64,000 nt of DNA from Rhizobium vallis (lineage in GTDB: Bacteria > Pseudomonadota > Alphaproteobacteria > Rhizobiales > Rhizobiaceae), in NCBI RefSeq assembly GCF_003985155.1, contig NZ_ML133703.1:1-64000 (forward strand), in the 5' to 3' direction. The number at the start of each line of letters is the position of its first letter. The stretch's first letter is position 1. A program made the translations under genes and the position numbers. Under the pieces are notes generated by a model that had not been told where the DNA came from, made no database searches, and worked only from the letters and a program-made list of their open reading frames with translations. Positions 16,821 to 24,894 of the stretch are shown here, piece by piece.

Positions 16821-18944
16821 ATGGCCTTGAATATTCTGAACACGAATGGCGCATCGATCACCAAGACCGGCGCCGAGTTCGAAGCCTACGATGTCATCCG
16901 CTATTCCGCCGCTAATCCTCACGCCAAGGTCACCCTAGTCATTTCAGGTTCCGGCACGGCCGACCTTGCCGAGGAGCTGGGATCGGTTTCCGCGGAGGTC
17001 ACCGGTTCGAACAGTGACAATGCGATCACAACAGGCGCAGGCAACGACATCATTCAGGGCTATGCCGGAAATGACCAGCTGAATGGCGGCGATGGCAACG
17101 ACCAGATCAACGGCGGCGCCGGAAATGACGTCATCAGGGGCGGCACGGGCGACGACACGATCGTGGATATTGATGGTGGTTTTACTGATGACACAGTCTT
17201 CGATATCGATGCGGGCGACGGCAATGATGCCGTGGTCGTGGGGGATTTAGTCGATGGTGCGAATTCCGGAACAGTCGACGGCGGAGCCGGCATTGACAAG
17301 CTGAAAGCCTACAATCTTACCGGCATAACGATCCAGAATTTCGAAATCCTTGAAACGTCGATAGGCACTGTCGGTACTGCGGCGCAGTTCGAAAGCTTCG
17401 ACAAGATCACCTTCTCCGACGGTCCGCTCGGCGAAAACCTTGCCGTCACCCTGAAATTGACGGACGGCGCCCATGCCGACCTTTCGGACGAGCTGGGAAG
17501 CCGCTCGGCCTACATCTCCGGCATCGGCTCCAATATCGACGTCAAGACCGGCGGCGGTGACGACGTGTTGACAGGAACCGACGGCAACGACATTTTTGAC
17601 AGTGGCGCTGGTAACGATACCATCAATGCCGCTGCGGGCAACGACACCATCAAAAGCGGCGCAGGCAACGATACCATCATCGACGGCAAGTCTTACGGCT
17701 ATGGCGAGGTCTTCGATATAGACGCCGGCAGCGGCAACGATATCGTGACCCTAACCGTATATGGATCCGACATCGCGTTCTCAGGAACAGTCGATGGCGG
17801 CGCCGACACCGATACGCTGAACGCCGGCAGCCTTGTCGGTCTTACCGTGAAGAACTTCGAAATCCTGGAAACATATGAAGGCAATCTTCTTAGTGGGGGC
17901 GTGCTTGGTTCGGCCGCGCAGTTCGAAAGTTTCGACCAAATCCTCCTCTCCCGAGGACCGGTTTTCGAGGACATGCTTATCTCCCTGAGATTGGCCGACA
18001 GCGCCCATGCGGATCTCTCCGACGAGTTGGCAGACCGCTCGGCCTCCATCAGCGGCACCGCCTTCGGCATCGACGTCAAGACCGGCGGCGGCGACGACGT
18101 TTTTACAAGCACTGGCGGCAACGACACTTTCGACGGTAGCGCCGGCACCGACACGGCGGTCTTCTACTTCAATTTCGCCAATTATTCCCTCTCGGTGAAC
18201 AATGGCGATCATATCCTGACAAGTGCGCAGGGGGGGACGGACACGCTGCGTAACATCGAATTTGCTCGTTTTGCCGATGGCGTCTATGATTTCGCCACGG
18301 AAACTTTCACGCGCAACAACACCGCGCCGACTGATATCCAGCTCTCAAAGACCGCTCTGTTGGAGAGCACTCCGCTCTGGACCACAGTCGGTCTGCTGAG
18401 CGCCAAGGATGCCGATGGCGACGCCCTCACCTACACGCTGCTCGACGGCGCTGGCGATCACTTCCGGCTCAAGGGCAACCGTATCGTCACTTCGAAGGCA
18501 CTGGACTACGAGACTGACAAGTCGCACACGATCAAGGTGGCCGTCTCGGACGGCAAGGTCACCGTTGAAAAGGACATCGTGATCAACATCCTCGACGTCA
18601 ACGAAGCCCCCGTCAACAAGGCGCCGATCAATCTCGCCTTCTCGCGCGGCTCGATCTCCGAAAACGTCGCGATCGGCACCTCGGTCGGCCTTCTCTCAGC
18701 CATCGATCCGGAAGGCGGCGCCGTGAAATGGCGGCTGACGGATGATGCGGACGGCGTCTTCAAGCTCGTCGGCAACAAGATCCAGACGAAGGCAGCGATC
18801 GACTACGAAAGCACCCACAGCCTGACCTTCACCGCCGAAGCCTATGACGCGGACGGAAACATCACCAGCCACGATTTCACGCTTTCCGTTAAGGACGTCT
18901 TCGAGCCGTCGTTCTCGAGCTTGTCGCATGAGGCTTTGATCTAG
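16821..18944 (+). CDS. RTX/cadherin-domain exported protein, paralogue 3
   Basis: 707 aa. Same architecture: N-terminal half-module (MALNILNTNGASITKTGAEF), RTX repeats, two internal modules (about 17195-17570 and 17700-18105), a shortened final RTX block, two cadherin-like domains, and the FEPSFSSLSHEALI end. DNA of the cadherin and C-terminal part is nearly identical across all three genes, while the N-terminal and module regions have diverged, which points to recent duplication or gene conversion of the 3' halves. Lies 183 bp after paralogue 2 and is preceded by the same AACGCATCTTTT/GAAAG motif. Confidence 0.85.
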   Translation: MALNILNTNGASITKTGAEFEAYDVIRYSAANPHAKVTLVISGSGTADLAEELGSVSAEVTGSNSDNAITTGAGNDIIQGYAGNDQLNGGDGNDQINGGAGNDVIRGGTGDDTIVDIDGGFTDDTVFDIDAGDGNDAVVVGDLVDGANSGTVDGGAGIDKLKAYNLTGITIQNFEILETSIGTVGTAAQFESFDKITFSDGPLGENLAVTLKLTDGAHADLSDELGSRSAYISGIGSNIDVKTGGGDDVLTGTDGNDIFDSGAGNDTINAAAGNDTIKSGAGNDTIIDGKSYGYGEVFDIDAGSGNDIVTLTVYGSDIAFSGTVDGGADTDTLNAGSLVGLTVKNFEILETYEGNLLSGGVLGSAAQFESFDQILLSRGPVFEDMLISLRLADSAHADLSDELADRSASISGTAFGIDVKTGGGDDVFTSTGGNDTFDGSAGTDTAVFYFNFANYSLSVNNGDHILTSAQGGTDTLRNIEFARFADGVYDFATETFTRNNTAPTDIQLSKTALLESTPLWTTVGLLSAKDADGDALTYTLLDGAGDHFRLKGNRIVTSKALDYETDKSHTIKVAVSDGKVTVEKDIVINILDVNEAPVNKAPINLAFSRGSISENVAIGTSVGLLSAIDPEGGAVKWRLTDDADGVFKLVGNKIQTKAAIDYESTHSLTFTAEAYDADGNITSHDFTLSVKDVFEPSFSSLSHEALI

Positions 18945-18954
18945 CGCATCCCCG

Positions 18955-19031
18955 GCGCAAAACCGTGCAGCGGTTTTGCGCGACAGGCTTCAGCCACGAC
19001 ACGATTCCCCCGGACGCAGAGATGCGTCCGG
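18955..19031 (+). terminator. Two stem-loops after RTX paralogue 3
   Basis: First, an 11-bp stem GCGCAAAACCG / CGGTTTTGCGC with a 5-nt loop (18955-18981), which resembles rhizobial intergenic repeat vocabulary. Second, CCGGACGCA-GAGA-TGCGTCCGG (19010-19031), the same GACGCA-GAGA-TGCGTC core as the hairpin after paralogue 1. The rest of 19032-19377 holds no gene I can support. Confidence 0.55.
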
Positions 19032-19377
19032 AATGGCTTGAGAGACAGGCAGCCGGCAAGATACGCCAGTGCTCTCCGCTTCGAATGAGCGCCAGTGCTT
19101 CGAGGCTCCAGTCTGTGGAATCCGCACCTCAGCGTGAACAGGCGCCGCGCCCCACCCGGGGAATTCCCATCATCAGCGCGGATGCCCGCATGGTTAAGAC
19201 CATCTAAAGCCTTGCCTGGATTTCATCCGAGGATCGAATAACACTCCTGCTGACGGCCGTGTCTTGCGGTTGCCGTGCTACAAGAGCGGAACCGATTCTT
19301 TGAGGCGCCCCTCCGGCTCATGGAAAGGCGGAAACGCTCGGCGCGGGTTGTCGGCTTGAACGCCGAAGGGATAAGCC

Positions 19378-19677
19378 ATGCTCATGATTGTATTTATATT
19401 CGGCCTTTCGATCGCCGTTTCGCAGCTCATCTGCACGCGGTTGCCGACTGGCTTCCTCTATTCCCTGCTCGCCTGGCTTTGCACCGTCGTGGCCGCCTTT
19501 GCCGCCACCGTCATGGCCTTCGCCGCCCTCTATTTCGCCGACCCCGTGGCCATTACGCCCAGCGACCTCGTAGCGTCGTCAGCGATCAATTTCACGGAGG
19601 CGCTCCTGCTCTCACCGTTCGTGGTCTGGTTCCTGCGCCGAAAGGCACGCAAGCAGGCCGCCGCGCCCGAGGCATGA
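19378..19677 (+). CDS. Small integral membrane protein
   Basis: 99 aa with three hydrophobic segments (about residues 3-22, 25-54 and 66-87) and a basic cytoplasmic tail (FLRRKARKQAAAPEA). Family not recognised; no catalytic motif. A GAAGGG sequence lies 8-10 bases before ATG 19378, and a second in-frame ATG follows at 19384. Stands alone between the RTX cluster and the cold-shock gene. Confidence 0.6.
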   Translation: MLMIVFIFGLSIAVSQLICTRLPTGFLYSLLAWLCTVVAAFAATVMAFAALYFADPVAITPSDLVASSAINFTEALLLSPFVVWFLRRKARKQAAAPEA

Positions 19678-20144
19678 GGCGAGGCAAATGCCCGGGTCCA
19701 GTCCGCGACGTTGTACCGCCACCAAACCACTTCTGGGGGAATCCGTGTCCGGCTATCGAAATCCGTCGCGGCGTCTCATTCCCGTACGGAATCCCGATCT
19801 GGCACAGCCGTGCAAACATCTGCTAACTATTCGTCAAGTATCTGAATCTTCGGCCTTTCCTGTCATAATAGCGGCCACGCTATAATAAAGTCGCTTGCTT
19901 TTTGCCCGAAATGCTGGCACCAATTCATCCACTCGGGCATTTGCATGCCGGTGACTGGACCGATGTGGTAATCCCTTCCGTGACGGAGGGCGCGCGGGAA
20001 TACCCGCCTACGTAGACGTTCTTTCCCCGTACGTGACTTCTCCGACTGACCCTTCGTCCCAGACGACCGGGGCGAAAGCTAAAGCCGTCCGCTTCCTCTC
20101 GGGGGCGCGGATACTACACAGACTAAGGGAAAAGGACTATCCCA
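19678..20144 (+). promoter_or_regulatory. Intergenic region and probable long leader of the cold-shock gene
   Basis: No gene. A TATAAT occurs at 19881-19886, but its -35 region is weak. If used, it would give a leader of about 250 nt before ATG 20145, the kind of long 5' UTR cold-shock mRNAs often have. The leader contains several short inverted segments (for example CCCTTCCGTGACGGAGGG at 19975-19992). Confidence 0.35.
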
Positions 20145-20357
20145 ATGGCCACCAAGGGCACCGTAAAATTCTTCAACCAGGACAAGGGTTTTGGTTTCAT
20201 CACGCCGGACGGCGGCGCAAAGGACGTTTTCGTCCACATCTCTGCGCTGCAGGCTTCTGGCATCCAGTCGCTGCGCGAAGGCCAGCAGGTCACCTTCGAC
20301 ACCGAGCCGGATCGCATGGGCAAGGGCCCGAAGGCCGTCAACATCTCGGCTTCGTAA
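20145..20357 (+). CDS. cspA: CspA-family cold-shock protein
   Basis: 70 aa single cold-shock domain. RNP1 is KGFGFIT and RNP2 is VFVHI; the start TKGTVKFFNQDKGFGFI is typical. It binds single-stranded RNA/DNA and acts as an RNA chaperone. AAGGAC lies upstream of ATG 20145. A rho-independent terminator follows directly. Rhizobia carry several csp genes, so which paralogue this is cannot be said from sequence alone. Confidence 0.95.
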   Translation: MATKGTVKFFNQDKGFGFITPDGGAKDVFVHISALQASGIQSLREGQQVTFDTEPDRMGKGPKAVNISAS

Positions 20358-20383
20358 GTCAGACTTCCGCTTCGGCGGCATGG

Positions 20384-20417
20384 ACGGCGCTCCGCAAGGG
20401 GCGCCGTTTTTGTTTGT
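20384..20417 (+). terminator. Rho-independent terminator of cspA
   Basis: Stem ACGGCGC / GCGCCGT around a 10-nt loop, immediately followed by TTTTTGTTTGTT. Good GC-rich stem plus T-tract, 27 bp after the stop codon. Confidence 0.85.
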
Positions 20418-20435
20418 TGACAAGCCTTGCCCGCA

Positions 20436-20475
20436 CTCGAAGTCATCCTCGGCCCTGTGCCGAGGATCTGCTGCA
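20436..20475. repeat. Short rhizobial palindromic repeat
   Basis: ATCCTCGGCCCTGTGCCGAGGAT is an almost perfect palindrome followed by CTGCTGC. Close relatives lie at 50083-50165 and 55182-55252. Confidence 0.7.
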
Positions 20476-20602
20476 CGCCTCGCGTGAGGCACCGTTTTTG
20501 TTTTGGTGGCCCGAATTTGTCGATGGCACGGCCAGGTGTTATATACGCGCTTGGTGGACGATCACGCCCAGACGGCGGTGATGGCACACGAACAAAGGAA
20601 CA

Positions 20603-20686
20603 ATGGAAACGTCGATGACTGAGAAGAGGCCGATATTTGCGGTCGCCCAAATGATCGATTTTCCCGACAATAAAAATTCTATGTGA
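20603..20686 (+). pseudogene. Displaced original 5' end of dusA
   Basis: An open frame reads METSMTEKRPIFAVAQMID and then diverges to a stop at 20684. IFAVAxMID is the N-terminal signature of DusA (KFAVAPMIDW in the intact gene at 22608). The similarity stops exactly where the two sequences share ATGATCGA, as expected when an element integrates in the dusA 5' end and supplies a substitute start. Fewer than 30 codons, so no function is expected. Confidence 0.7.
20636..20658 (+). other. Left attachment-site half (attL-like)
   Basis: 23-bp segment TTTGC..GT..GC.C..ATGATCGA matches 22629-22651 at 18 of 23 positions and ends in a perfect 8-bp ATGATCGA. Most of the mismatches fall at third codon positions of the dusA frame. 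Direct orientation, 1,993 bp apart. Confidence 0.6.
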
Positions 20687-20753
20687 TTATTCAGGGCTTT
20701 ACAAGTTTGTCGCCTGCTGATGTAAAAAAAAGTAACAAAGCGGGGGCGCTAAA

Positions 20754-22007
20754 GTGCGGTATCTTCTTGGTGAGCCTGTTCTAGACATCATCATGGCTTT
20801 GCGAGCTGGGGTCAGCAACTCCCAGCATGTCGATTTGGACACCGCCCTGGAGATCGCGCCGCGGCTTGAAGTTCTGCGTCAGCTTGTCATTAGGAACCAT
20901 CATATCCTAGATGACGCTAGTCTGAGTCGGATGCTTACCGAAATCGAAGCAATAGACAGCAGTACTTCTTTCATGCGGCTTGACCTCGTTTCATTGGTCG
21001 TTCGAGACCGCATGCGACCCGGGAAGAAAGAGACCCGCAATGACATTCGAACGACCTTTACGGCTGCGCTGAAGCTCCTATTGAATCATGTACGAGACGC
21101 GGAACAGCTTGGGACGGAATTGGACGGGAGTGCCGCCGTCCCGCGTGAGCTTGCCCCTCCAGATAAGCGCACTATCGATCGCCTGGTCAATCTTGTTCCC
21201 GAGCAAAAACTTGCACCCGTACAGTTCAAGATCCATGAGGGGTTCTTGTCAGTGGATCACCAACCTTCAGTGGCCTCAAATAGAGATATCAAGAGCGCCG
21301 ATTCCGCGCGAGAGGCACTTGTATCTCAAGGCAAGACGGTTGTTGAAGAGCTGGGTCGATCGAACTGCGACACGCGTTTTCTCGAAACTATAATTTCGCT
21401 CCAATCGAAACTGGAGGCGGCGGATGACGTTATCCAGCTTGGAATTTTGAACATCTCTTGTGACGAAATGGCGAAAAGGTATGACGCCGAGCTGAGTGGC
21501 GCGGTGGCTGCGCGTCTGCGCGCGCACATCAATTCCGTCGCCGCGTATGTGGCGCAGTTTCCCGACTGGCGCCGGTACACGGAAAATGCTGCTGTCGTCG
21601 AGCTTGATGAAAGTGATATTAGGAAGTCGGTCGGCATCGCCGATGAAATAGTTTCTAGCTTGAGCGATGAACCTGAACTGATAGACCCCGAAGTTCCTCA
21701 TACAATCAAGCTAATAAAAGAAGCAGTTGGCGACCCTAATCGCGCCCTCAAACGAACTTCCTACGCGCTGTTTAGGACGTTGGAAAATTTATTCAGCAAA
21801 GTGTTCGAATTCGGGGCTGCGTTCGCGTCTGACCTCGCCACTCAAACGTCCACAAGACTAGCCAAATGGGGCTCACGCGCCGTAGCGGGCGGGCTAATTA
21901 CACTAGTGTTGGGGTGGGCGGGAGCGCTCACCCCAATATTCCAACGACTTCCCGACGCTGGTTGGCTGACGCCTGCGATCTCGTTAATGCGAACGATTGG
22001 GTTTTGA
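20754..22007 (+). CDS. Unknown cargo protein with C-terminal membrane segment
   Basis: 417 aa from a GTG start at 20754 preceded by a GGGGGCG site. Family not recognised. The bulk is predicted soluble and helical, with charged segments (ETRNDIRTTFTAALKLLLNHVRDAE, here only in part), and a hydrophobic stretch near residues 375-395 (AVAGGLITLVLGWAGALTPIF) suggests a single membrane anchor or pore-forming helix. Its codon use is AT-richer than host neighbours. It is the only complete gene inside the dusA-integrated remnant. Defence or immunity genes are common cargo at such sites, but nothing in the sequence proves that here. Confidence 0.65.
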   Translation: MRYLLGEPVLDIIMALRAGVSNSQHVDLDTALEIAPRLEVLRQLVIRNHHILDDASLSRMLTEIEAIDSSTSFMRLDLVSLVVRDRMRPGKKETRNDIRTTFTAALKLLLNHVRDAEQLGTELDGSAAVPRELAPPDKRTIDRLVNLVPEQKLAPVQFKIHEGFLSVDHQPSVASNRDIKSADSAREALVSQGKTVVEELGRSNCDTRFLETIISLQSKLEAADDVIQLGILNISCDEMAKRYDAELSGAVAARLRAHINSVAAYVAQFPDWRRYTENAAVVELDESDIRKSVGIADEIVSSLSDEPELIDPEVPHTIKLIKEAVGDPNRALKRTSYALFRTLENLFSKVFEFGAAFASDLATQTSTRLAKWGSRAVAGGLITLVLGWAGALTPIFQRLPDAGWLTPAISLMRTIGF

Positions 22008-22025
22008 TAGCCTCTCATGCCGCCC

Positions 22026-22469
22026 TTATCCCCATGCCGGTTTGGCGATAGCGAATACGGCGGAAAGGTGGAAAAGATAGTTCCCTACGGTTTGCGGTTT
22101 CCGGCCTTCGCTAAATTCCTCGGCAAGCCCGACGATATCTTGACTGGTGATCTTCTCGCAGAGCTTCCCGGCAATCGGAAAATCCTTGATCTTCGCAAGA
22201 ACCTGGGCCTTCGTCCGGCCTATGGCTTTCAGGCTCGTTTCAATGTATTTGTCGATCGCATCTGCAAGGGTTGCTTGAGGCTTTGATAAGCGCTCGATGG
22301 CGCCGGGTTGATTTAGCTCATCCTCTCGCTTGATTATCCACCCATTGGCGGCGGCTTTCCGGTCGAAGGTCTGGCTTTCCTTGTAGATTACCCCGTCGCG
22401 GTTGATGCGGATATTCGCCATGTGGGCGATTGTGCCGTCTTTCCGCTTTCTAGATACGATGGTTCCCAG
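22026..22469 (-). pseudogene. Truncated dusA-associated tyrosine recombinase (integrase), N-terminal part only
   Basis: The protein has the N-terminal Arm/AP2-like and SAM-like core-binding region of dusA-type integrases (RKRKDGTIAHMANIRI, GVIYKESQTFDRKAAA, YFHLSAVFAIAKPAWG-like end). It stops right after the position where the catalytic domain should begin, so R...HxxR...Y is absent. Similarity extends upstream of ATG 22421 to a CTG at 22469 where the usual ATG would stand, suggesting the start codon is also lost. About 147 codons instead of the normal ~330-400. It reads away from dusA, as in known dusA-associated integrases. Confidence 0.8.
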
Positions 22470-22607
22470 TTGTCACACGACCCCTTTGACTGTCACAATG
22501 TACCAATTGATTGAACGAATACCCGCTGATGTAGCGATAACAACAACAAAACACAACATGTTGCGATTGCGGTTCAACGTGAAAATCAATAATGCGAAGG
22601 GAAATCA

Positions 22608-23609
22608 ATGAGATACGGCAGCAAAAAATTTGCCGTTGCGCCGATGATCGACTGGACGGATCGGCATTGCCGTTATTTCCACCGCCAGATCAGCCGCGAG
22701 GCGCTGCTTTATACCGAGATGGTGGTGGCCGACGCGATCATCCACGGCCCGCGCGAGCGGCTGCTCGGCCATGACGCCGCTGAACATCCGCTGGCGCTGC
22801 AGCTCGGCGGATCGGACCCGGCGAAGCTTGCCGAGGCGGTGAAGCTTGCCGAGCCTTACGGTTATGACGAGATCAACCTCAATGTCGGCTGCCCCTCCGA
22901 CCGCGTGCAGTCGGGCACCTTCGGCGCCTGCCTGATGCTGACGCCGGAGACGGTCGCCGCATGCGTCACTGCGATGAAGGCGGTCGCAACCGTGCCGGTG
23001 ACGGTGAAATGCCGGATCGGCGTCGACGAGCAGGAGCCGGAAGAGGCGCTGCCCCAGCTCATCACCCGTGTTCTCGATGCCGGCGCCGATGCGATCTGGG
23101 TCCATGCCCGCAAGGCCTGGCTCAAGGGCCTGAGCCCCAAGGAGAATCGCGAGATCCCGTCGCTCGATTACGACATCGTCTATCGGATGAAGGAGCGGTG
23201 GCCCGACGTCTTCATCGGCATCAATGGCGGCATCCGCACGCTCGACGAGGCGGTCGCCCATCTCGAACATGTCGACGGCGTCATGCTCGGCCGGGCCGCC
23301 TATCAGAACGCCGCGATCCTTTCCGATGTCGACCAGCGCTTCTTCGGTGCGCCCGTGGCCGAGCCGGACTGGGATGGCTTGCGCGACCGGATGATGGCCT
23401 ATGCCGAACGCCACATCGCCAGCGGCGGCCGTCTGCAACACGTCGCCCGCCACATGGTCGGCCTCTTCACCGGCCTGCCCGGTGCCCGACGCTACCGCCA
23501 GATTCTTTCGACCGATGCCGCCAAAACCGGCGCCGGCCCGGAAGTGATTGCGGCTGCGTTTGCAGCGGTGGATTTTTCCGGGGTGGAGCAAGAGGCGGTG
23601 AGTGCCTGA
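22608..23609 (+). CDS. dusA: tRNA-dihydrouridine synthase A
   Basis: 333 aa FMN-dependent TIM-barrel enzyme reducing U20/U20a in the tRNA D-loop. Visible: FAVAPMIDWTDRHCR, ETVVAD-like segment, LGGSDP, NLNVGCPSDRVQSGTFGACLM with the catalytic Cys, VKCRIGVDE, WVHARKAWLKGLSPKENR, and GINGGIRT (FMN phosphate). AAGGGAAATCA precedes ATG 22608. The first ~11 residues (MRYGSKK) are probably supplied by an integrated element; an older version of the 5' end lies at 20603. Confidence 0.96.
   Translation: MRYGSKKFAVAPMIDWTDRHCRYFHRQISREALLYTEMVVADAIIHGPRERLLGHDAAEHPLALQLGGSDPAKLAEAVKLAEPYGYDEINLNVGCPSDRVQSGTFGACLMLTPETVAACVTAMKAVATVPVTVKCRIGVDEQEPEEALPQLITRVLDAGADAIWVHARKAWLKGLSPKENREIPSLDYDIVYRMKERWPDVFIGINGGIRTLDEAVAHLEHVDGVMLGRAAYQNAAILSDVDQRFFGAPVAEPDWDGLRDRMMAYAERHIASGGRLQHVARHMVGLFTGLPGARRYRQILSTDAAKTGAGPEVIAAAFAAVDFSGVEQEAVSA
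22629..22651 (+). other. Right attachment-site half (attR-like) inside dusA
   Basis: Partner of 20636-20658; 18 of 23 bases match, including ATGATCGA at 22644-22651. It encodes FAVAPMI of DusA, the known integration target of dusA-associated integrases. Confidence 0.6.
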
Positions 23610-23649
23610 CGTAAGGTGATGTATTCGCAGTGGTGAGTGGCCGGCATAC

Positions 23650-23935
23650 TGCTGCTACTTTTCATCCCACTGGTGGCCGGGGATGAGGCAGCGGCGCACT
23701 CCCTCTTCGCCCCAGCGGGGGTCCGCAGGACGGGCGAGACCCGTGGCTCGCCCCGGTCGATGCCCGTTAGGGCAGATGGGGGGGGGGAGCGACGTCAGGA
23801 GCGAATGCCTGAGCGCAAGCGAAGAGCAATATTGAGCGGCGTGCCGTGAAGCCCCCTCATCCGCCTGCCGGCACCTTCTCCCGATGGGGGAGAAGAGACA
23901 AGTGGCGGCGCGGCGCTCCCTCTTAATGTCGCAGA
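23650..23935. repeat. RIME-type mosaic repeat after dusA
   Basis: Contains CCCCTCATCCGCCTGCCGGCACCTTCTCCC near 23855-23885 (given here only as its position plus the core CCGCCTGCCGGCACC), a GCCCGTTAGGGC hairpin, and a run of ten G's near 23777. The same core, in opposite orientation, is at 57350-57485. Non-coding. Confidence 0.7.
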
Positions 23936-23970
23936 GGATTGGATCAGCCACGAGAGATCATACACGCCAG

Positions 23971-24529
23971 TCACGACACCCTCGCCACCGCCTCATAGGC
24001 CACAGCCCGCTCCCTGTTCTGCCGCGCCTTCAACACCAACACCCCCGCAACCACCACGACGACCACGACAATCCCCGCAATCAGCAGCCAGTTGACCTCG
24101 CCGCCGAGCGCCACATTGCGACTGGATCGATTTCTTGACATCGCTCGCCGCCGCCTTCTTCAGCGTCTCGGCTCCGACCGCACCATCGACCCTCGCGCCG
24201 ACCACCGCCTGCAATGTCCTGGCTGCGCGCGCCGTTCCCGAATTGACGCCGAAATCGAATGTCACCAGGTCGAGACCTGCTGGAAGCGCCTCGGCGCCGA
24301 GCGGCCGCCAGTAATTCCGCTCGTAGATCGGTCTGACATCGGCAATCGTCAGCTTCGCGATATCGAGATTGGGGTAGCTCGCGGCGGCGATGCCGTATTT
24401 GGTGCCTTTCAATATCCCCTTGCCGACGGCGCCGCCGGTCCAATTCCCCGGATCGCGCCTGTCTGCGGTGAAGCCGCCTTCATAGGCAAGCGTGATCGGC
24501 AGGCAGGCGGATATATTTCCCTTGGCCAT
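23971..24529 (-). pseudogene. Prophage muramidase (GH108-like endolysin) with a frameshift before its membrane tail
   Basis: From ATG 24529 (AGAGGAAG upstream) the product starts MAKGNISACLPITLAYEGGFT with the family's catalytic Glu in YEGG, then DPGNWTGGAVGKGILKGTKYGI and LDLVTFDFGVNSGTARAARTLQ. This is the GH108/zliS lysozyme pattern, cleaving peptidoglycan. After KKSIQSQ (about 24113) the frame turns into Arg/Gly-rich nonsense. A one-base shift there restores VALGGEVNWLLIAG followed by a strong hydrophobic segment and RAVAYEAVARVS with a stop at 23971. So the intact protein would have carried a C-terminal membrane anchor. It lies at the far end of the prophage, about 6 kb from the holin genes. 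Confidence 0.75.
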
Positions 24530-24724
24530 GGCAATCTTCCTCTTGGAGTGAAACCGCGACAACTATTGCCGATGAAGAGTTGTCGGGACCGAACACCCCT
24601 TGCGGAACTCCTGCCCATCGCCCCCGGAAGATCGGTCGAAAATGCCCATGATCGCCCGCCAAGAGCGGCGCTGGACCGCGAGGGGTCGATCTTCAATCCA
24701 GCGCAATCAGGGAAACCGGGATGA

Positions 24725-24758
24725 GCAAAGCCGCGATGGGCAACTCTCGCGGCTTTGC
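24725..24758. terminator. Perfect 12-bp stem-loop
   Basis: GCAAAGCCGCGA / TCGCGGCTTTGC around a 10-nt loop, between the muramidase and the helicase gene. No clear T-tract on either side. It could be a terminator or processing hairpin. Confidence 0.5.
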
Positions 24759-24841
24759 CATATTGGGTGGTGGCCGATTTAATGGATTGAGGTGGCCGCC
24801 GCCCCCGTCCTGCGTGGCTTCAGCCTCAGGCGCCAAAGGTA

Positions 24842-24874
24842 GCCCTCATGGTGAGGCGAACCACGAGGGCGGGC
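24842..24874. repeat. Palindromic repeat, short copy of the element found in uvrB
   Basis: GCCCTCATGGTGAGG directly followed by CGAACCACGAGGGC. Same arms as 2994-3044 with a shorter centre. Confidence 0.7.
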
Positions 24875-24894
24875 GGCAGGCCGAATCCAGCCTC

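Noticed and set aside
12200..18150. Short tandem DNA repeats that could suggest a CRISPR array
   Set aside because: They are in-frame RTX nonapeptide codons with variable spacing; no identical repeats with unique spacers.
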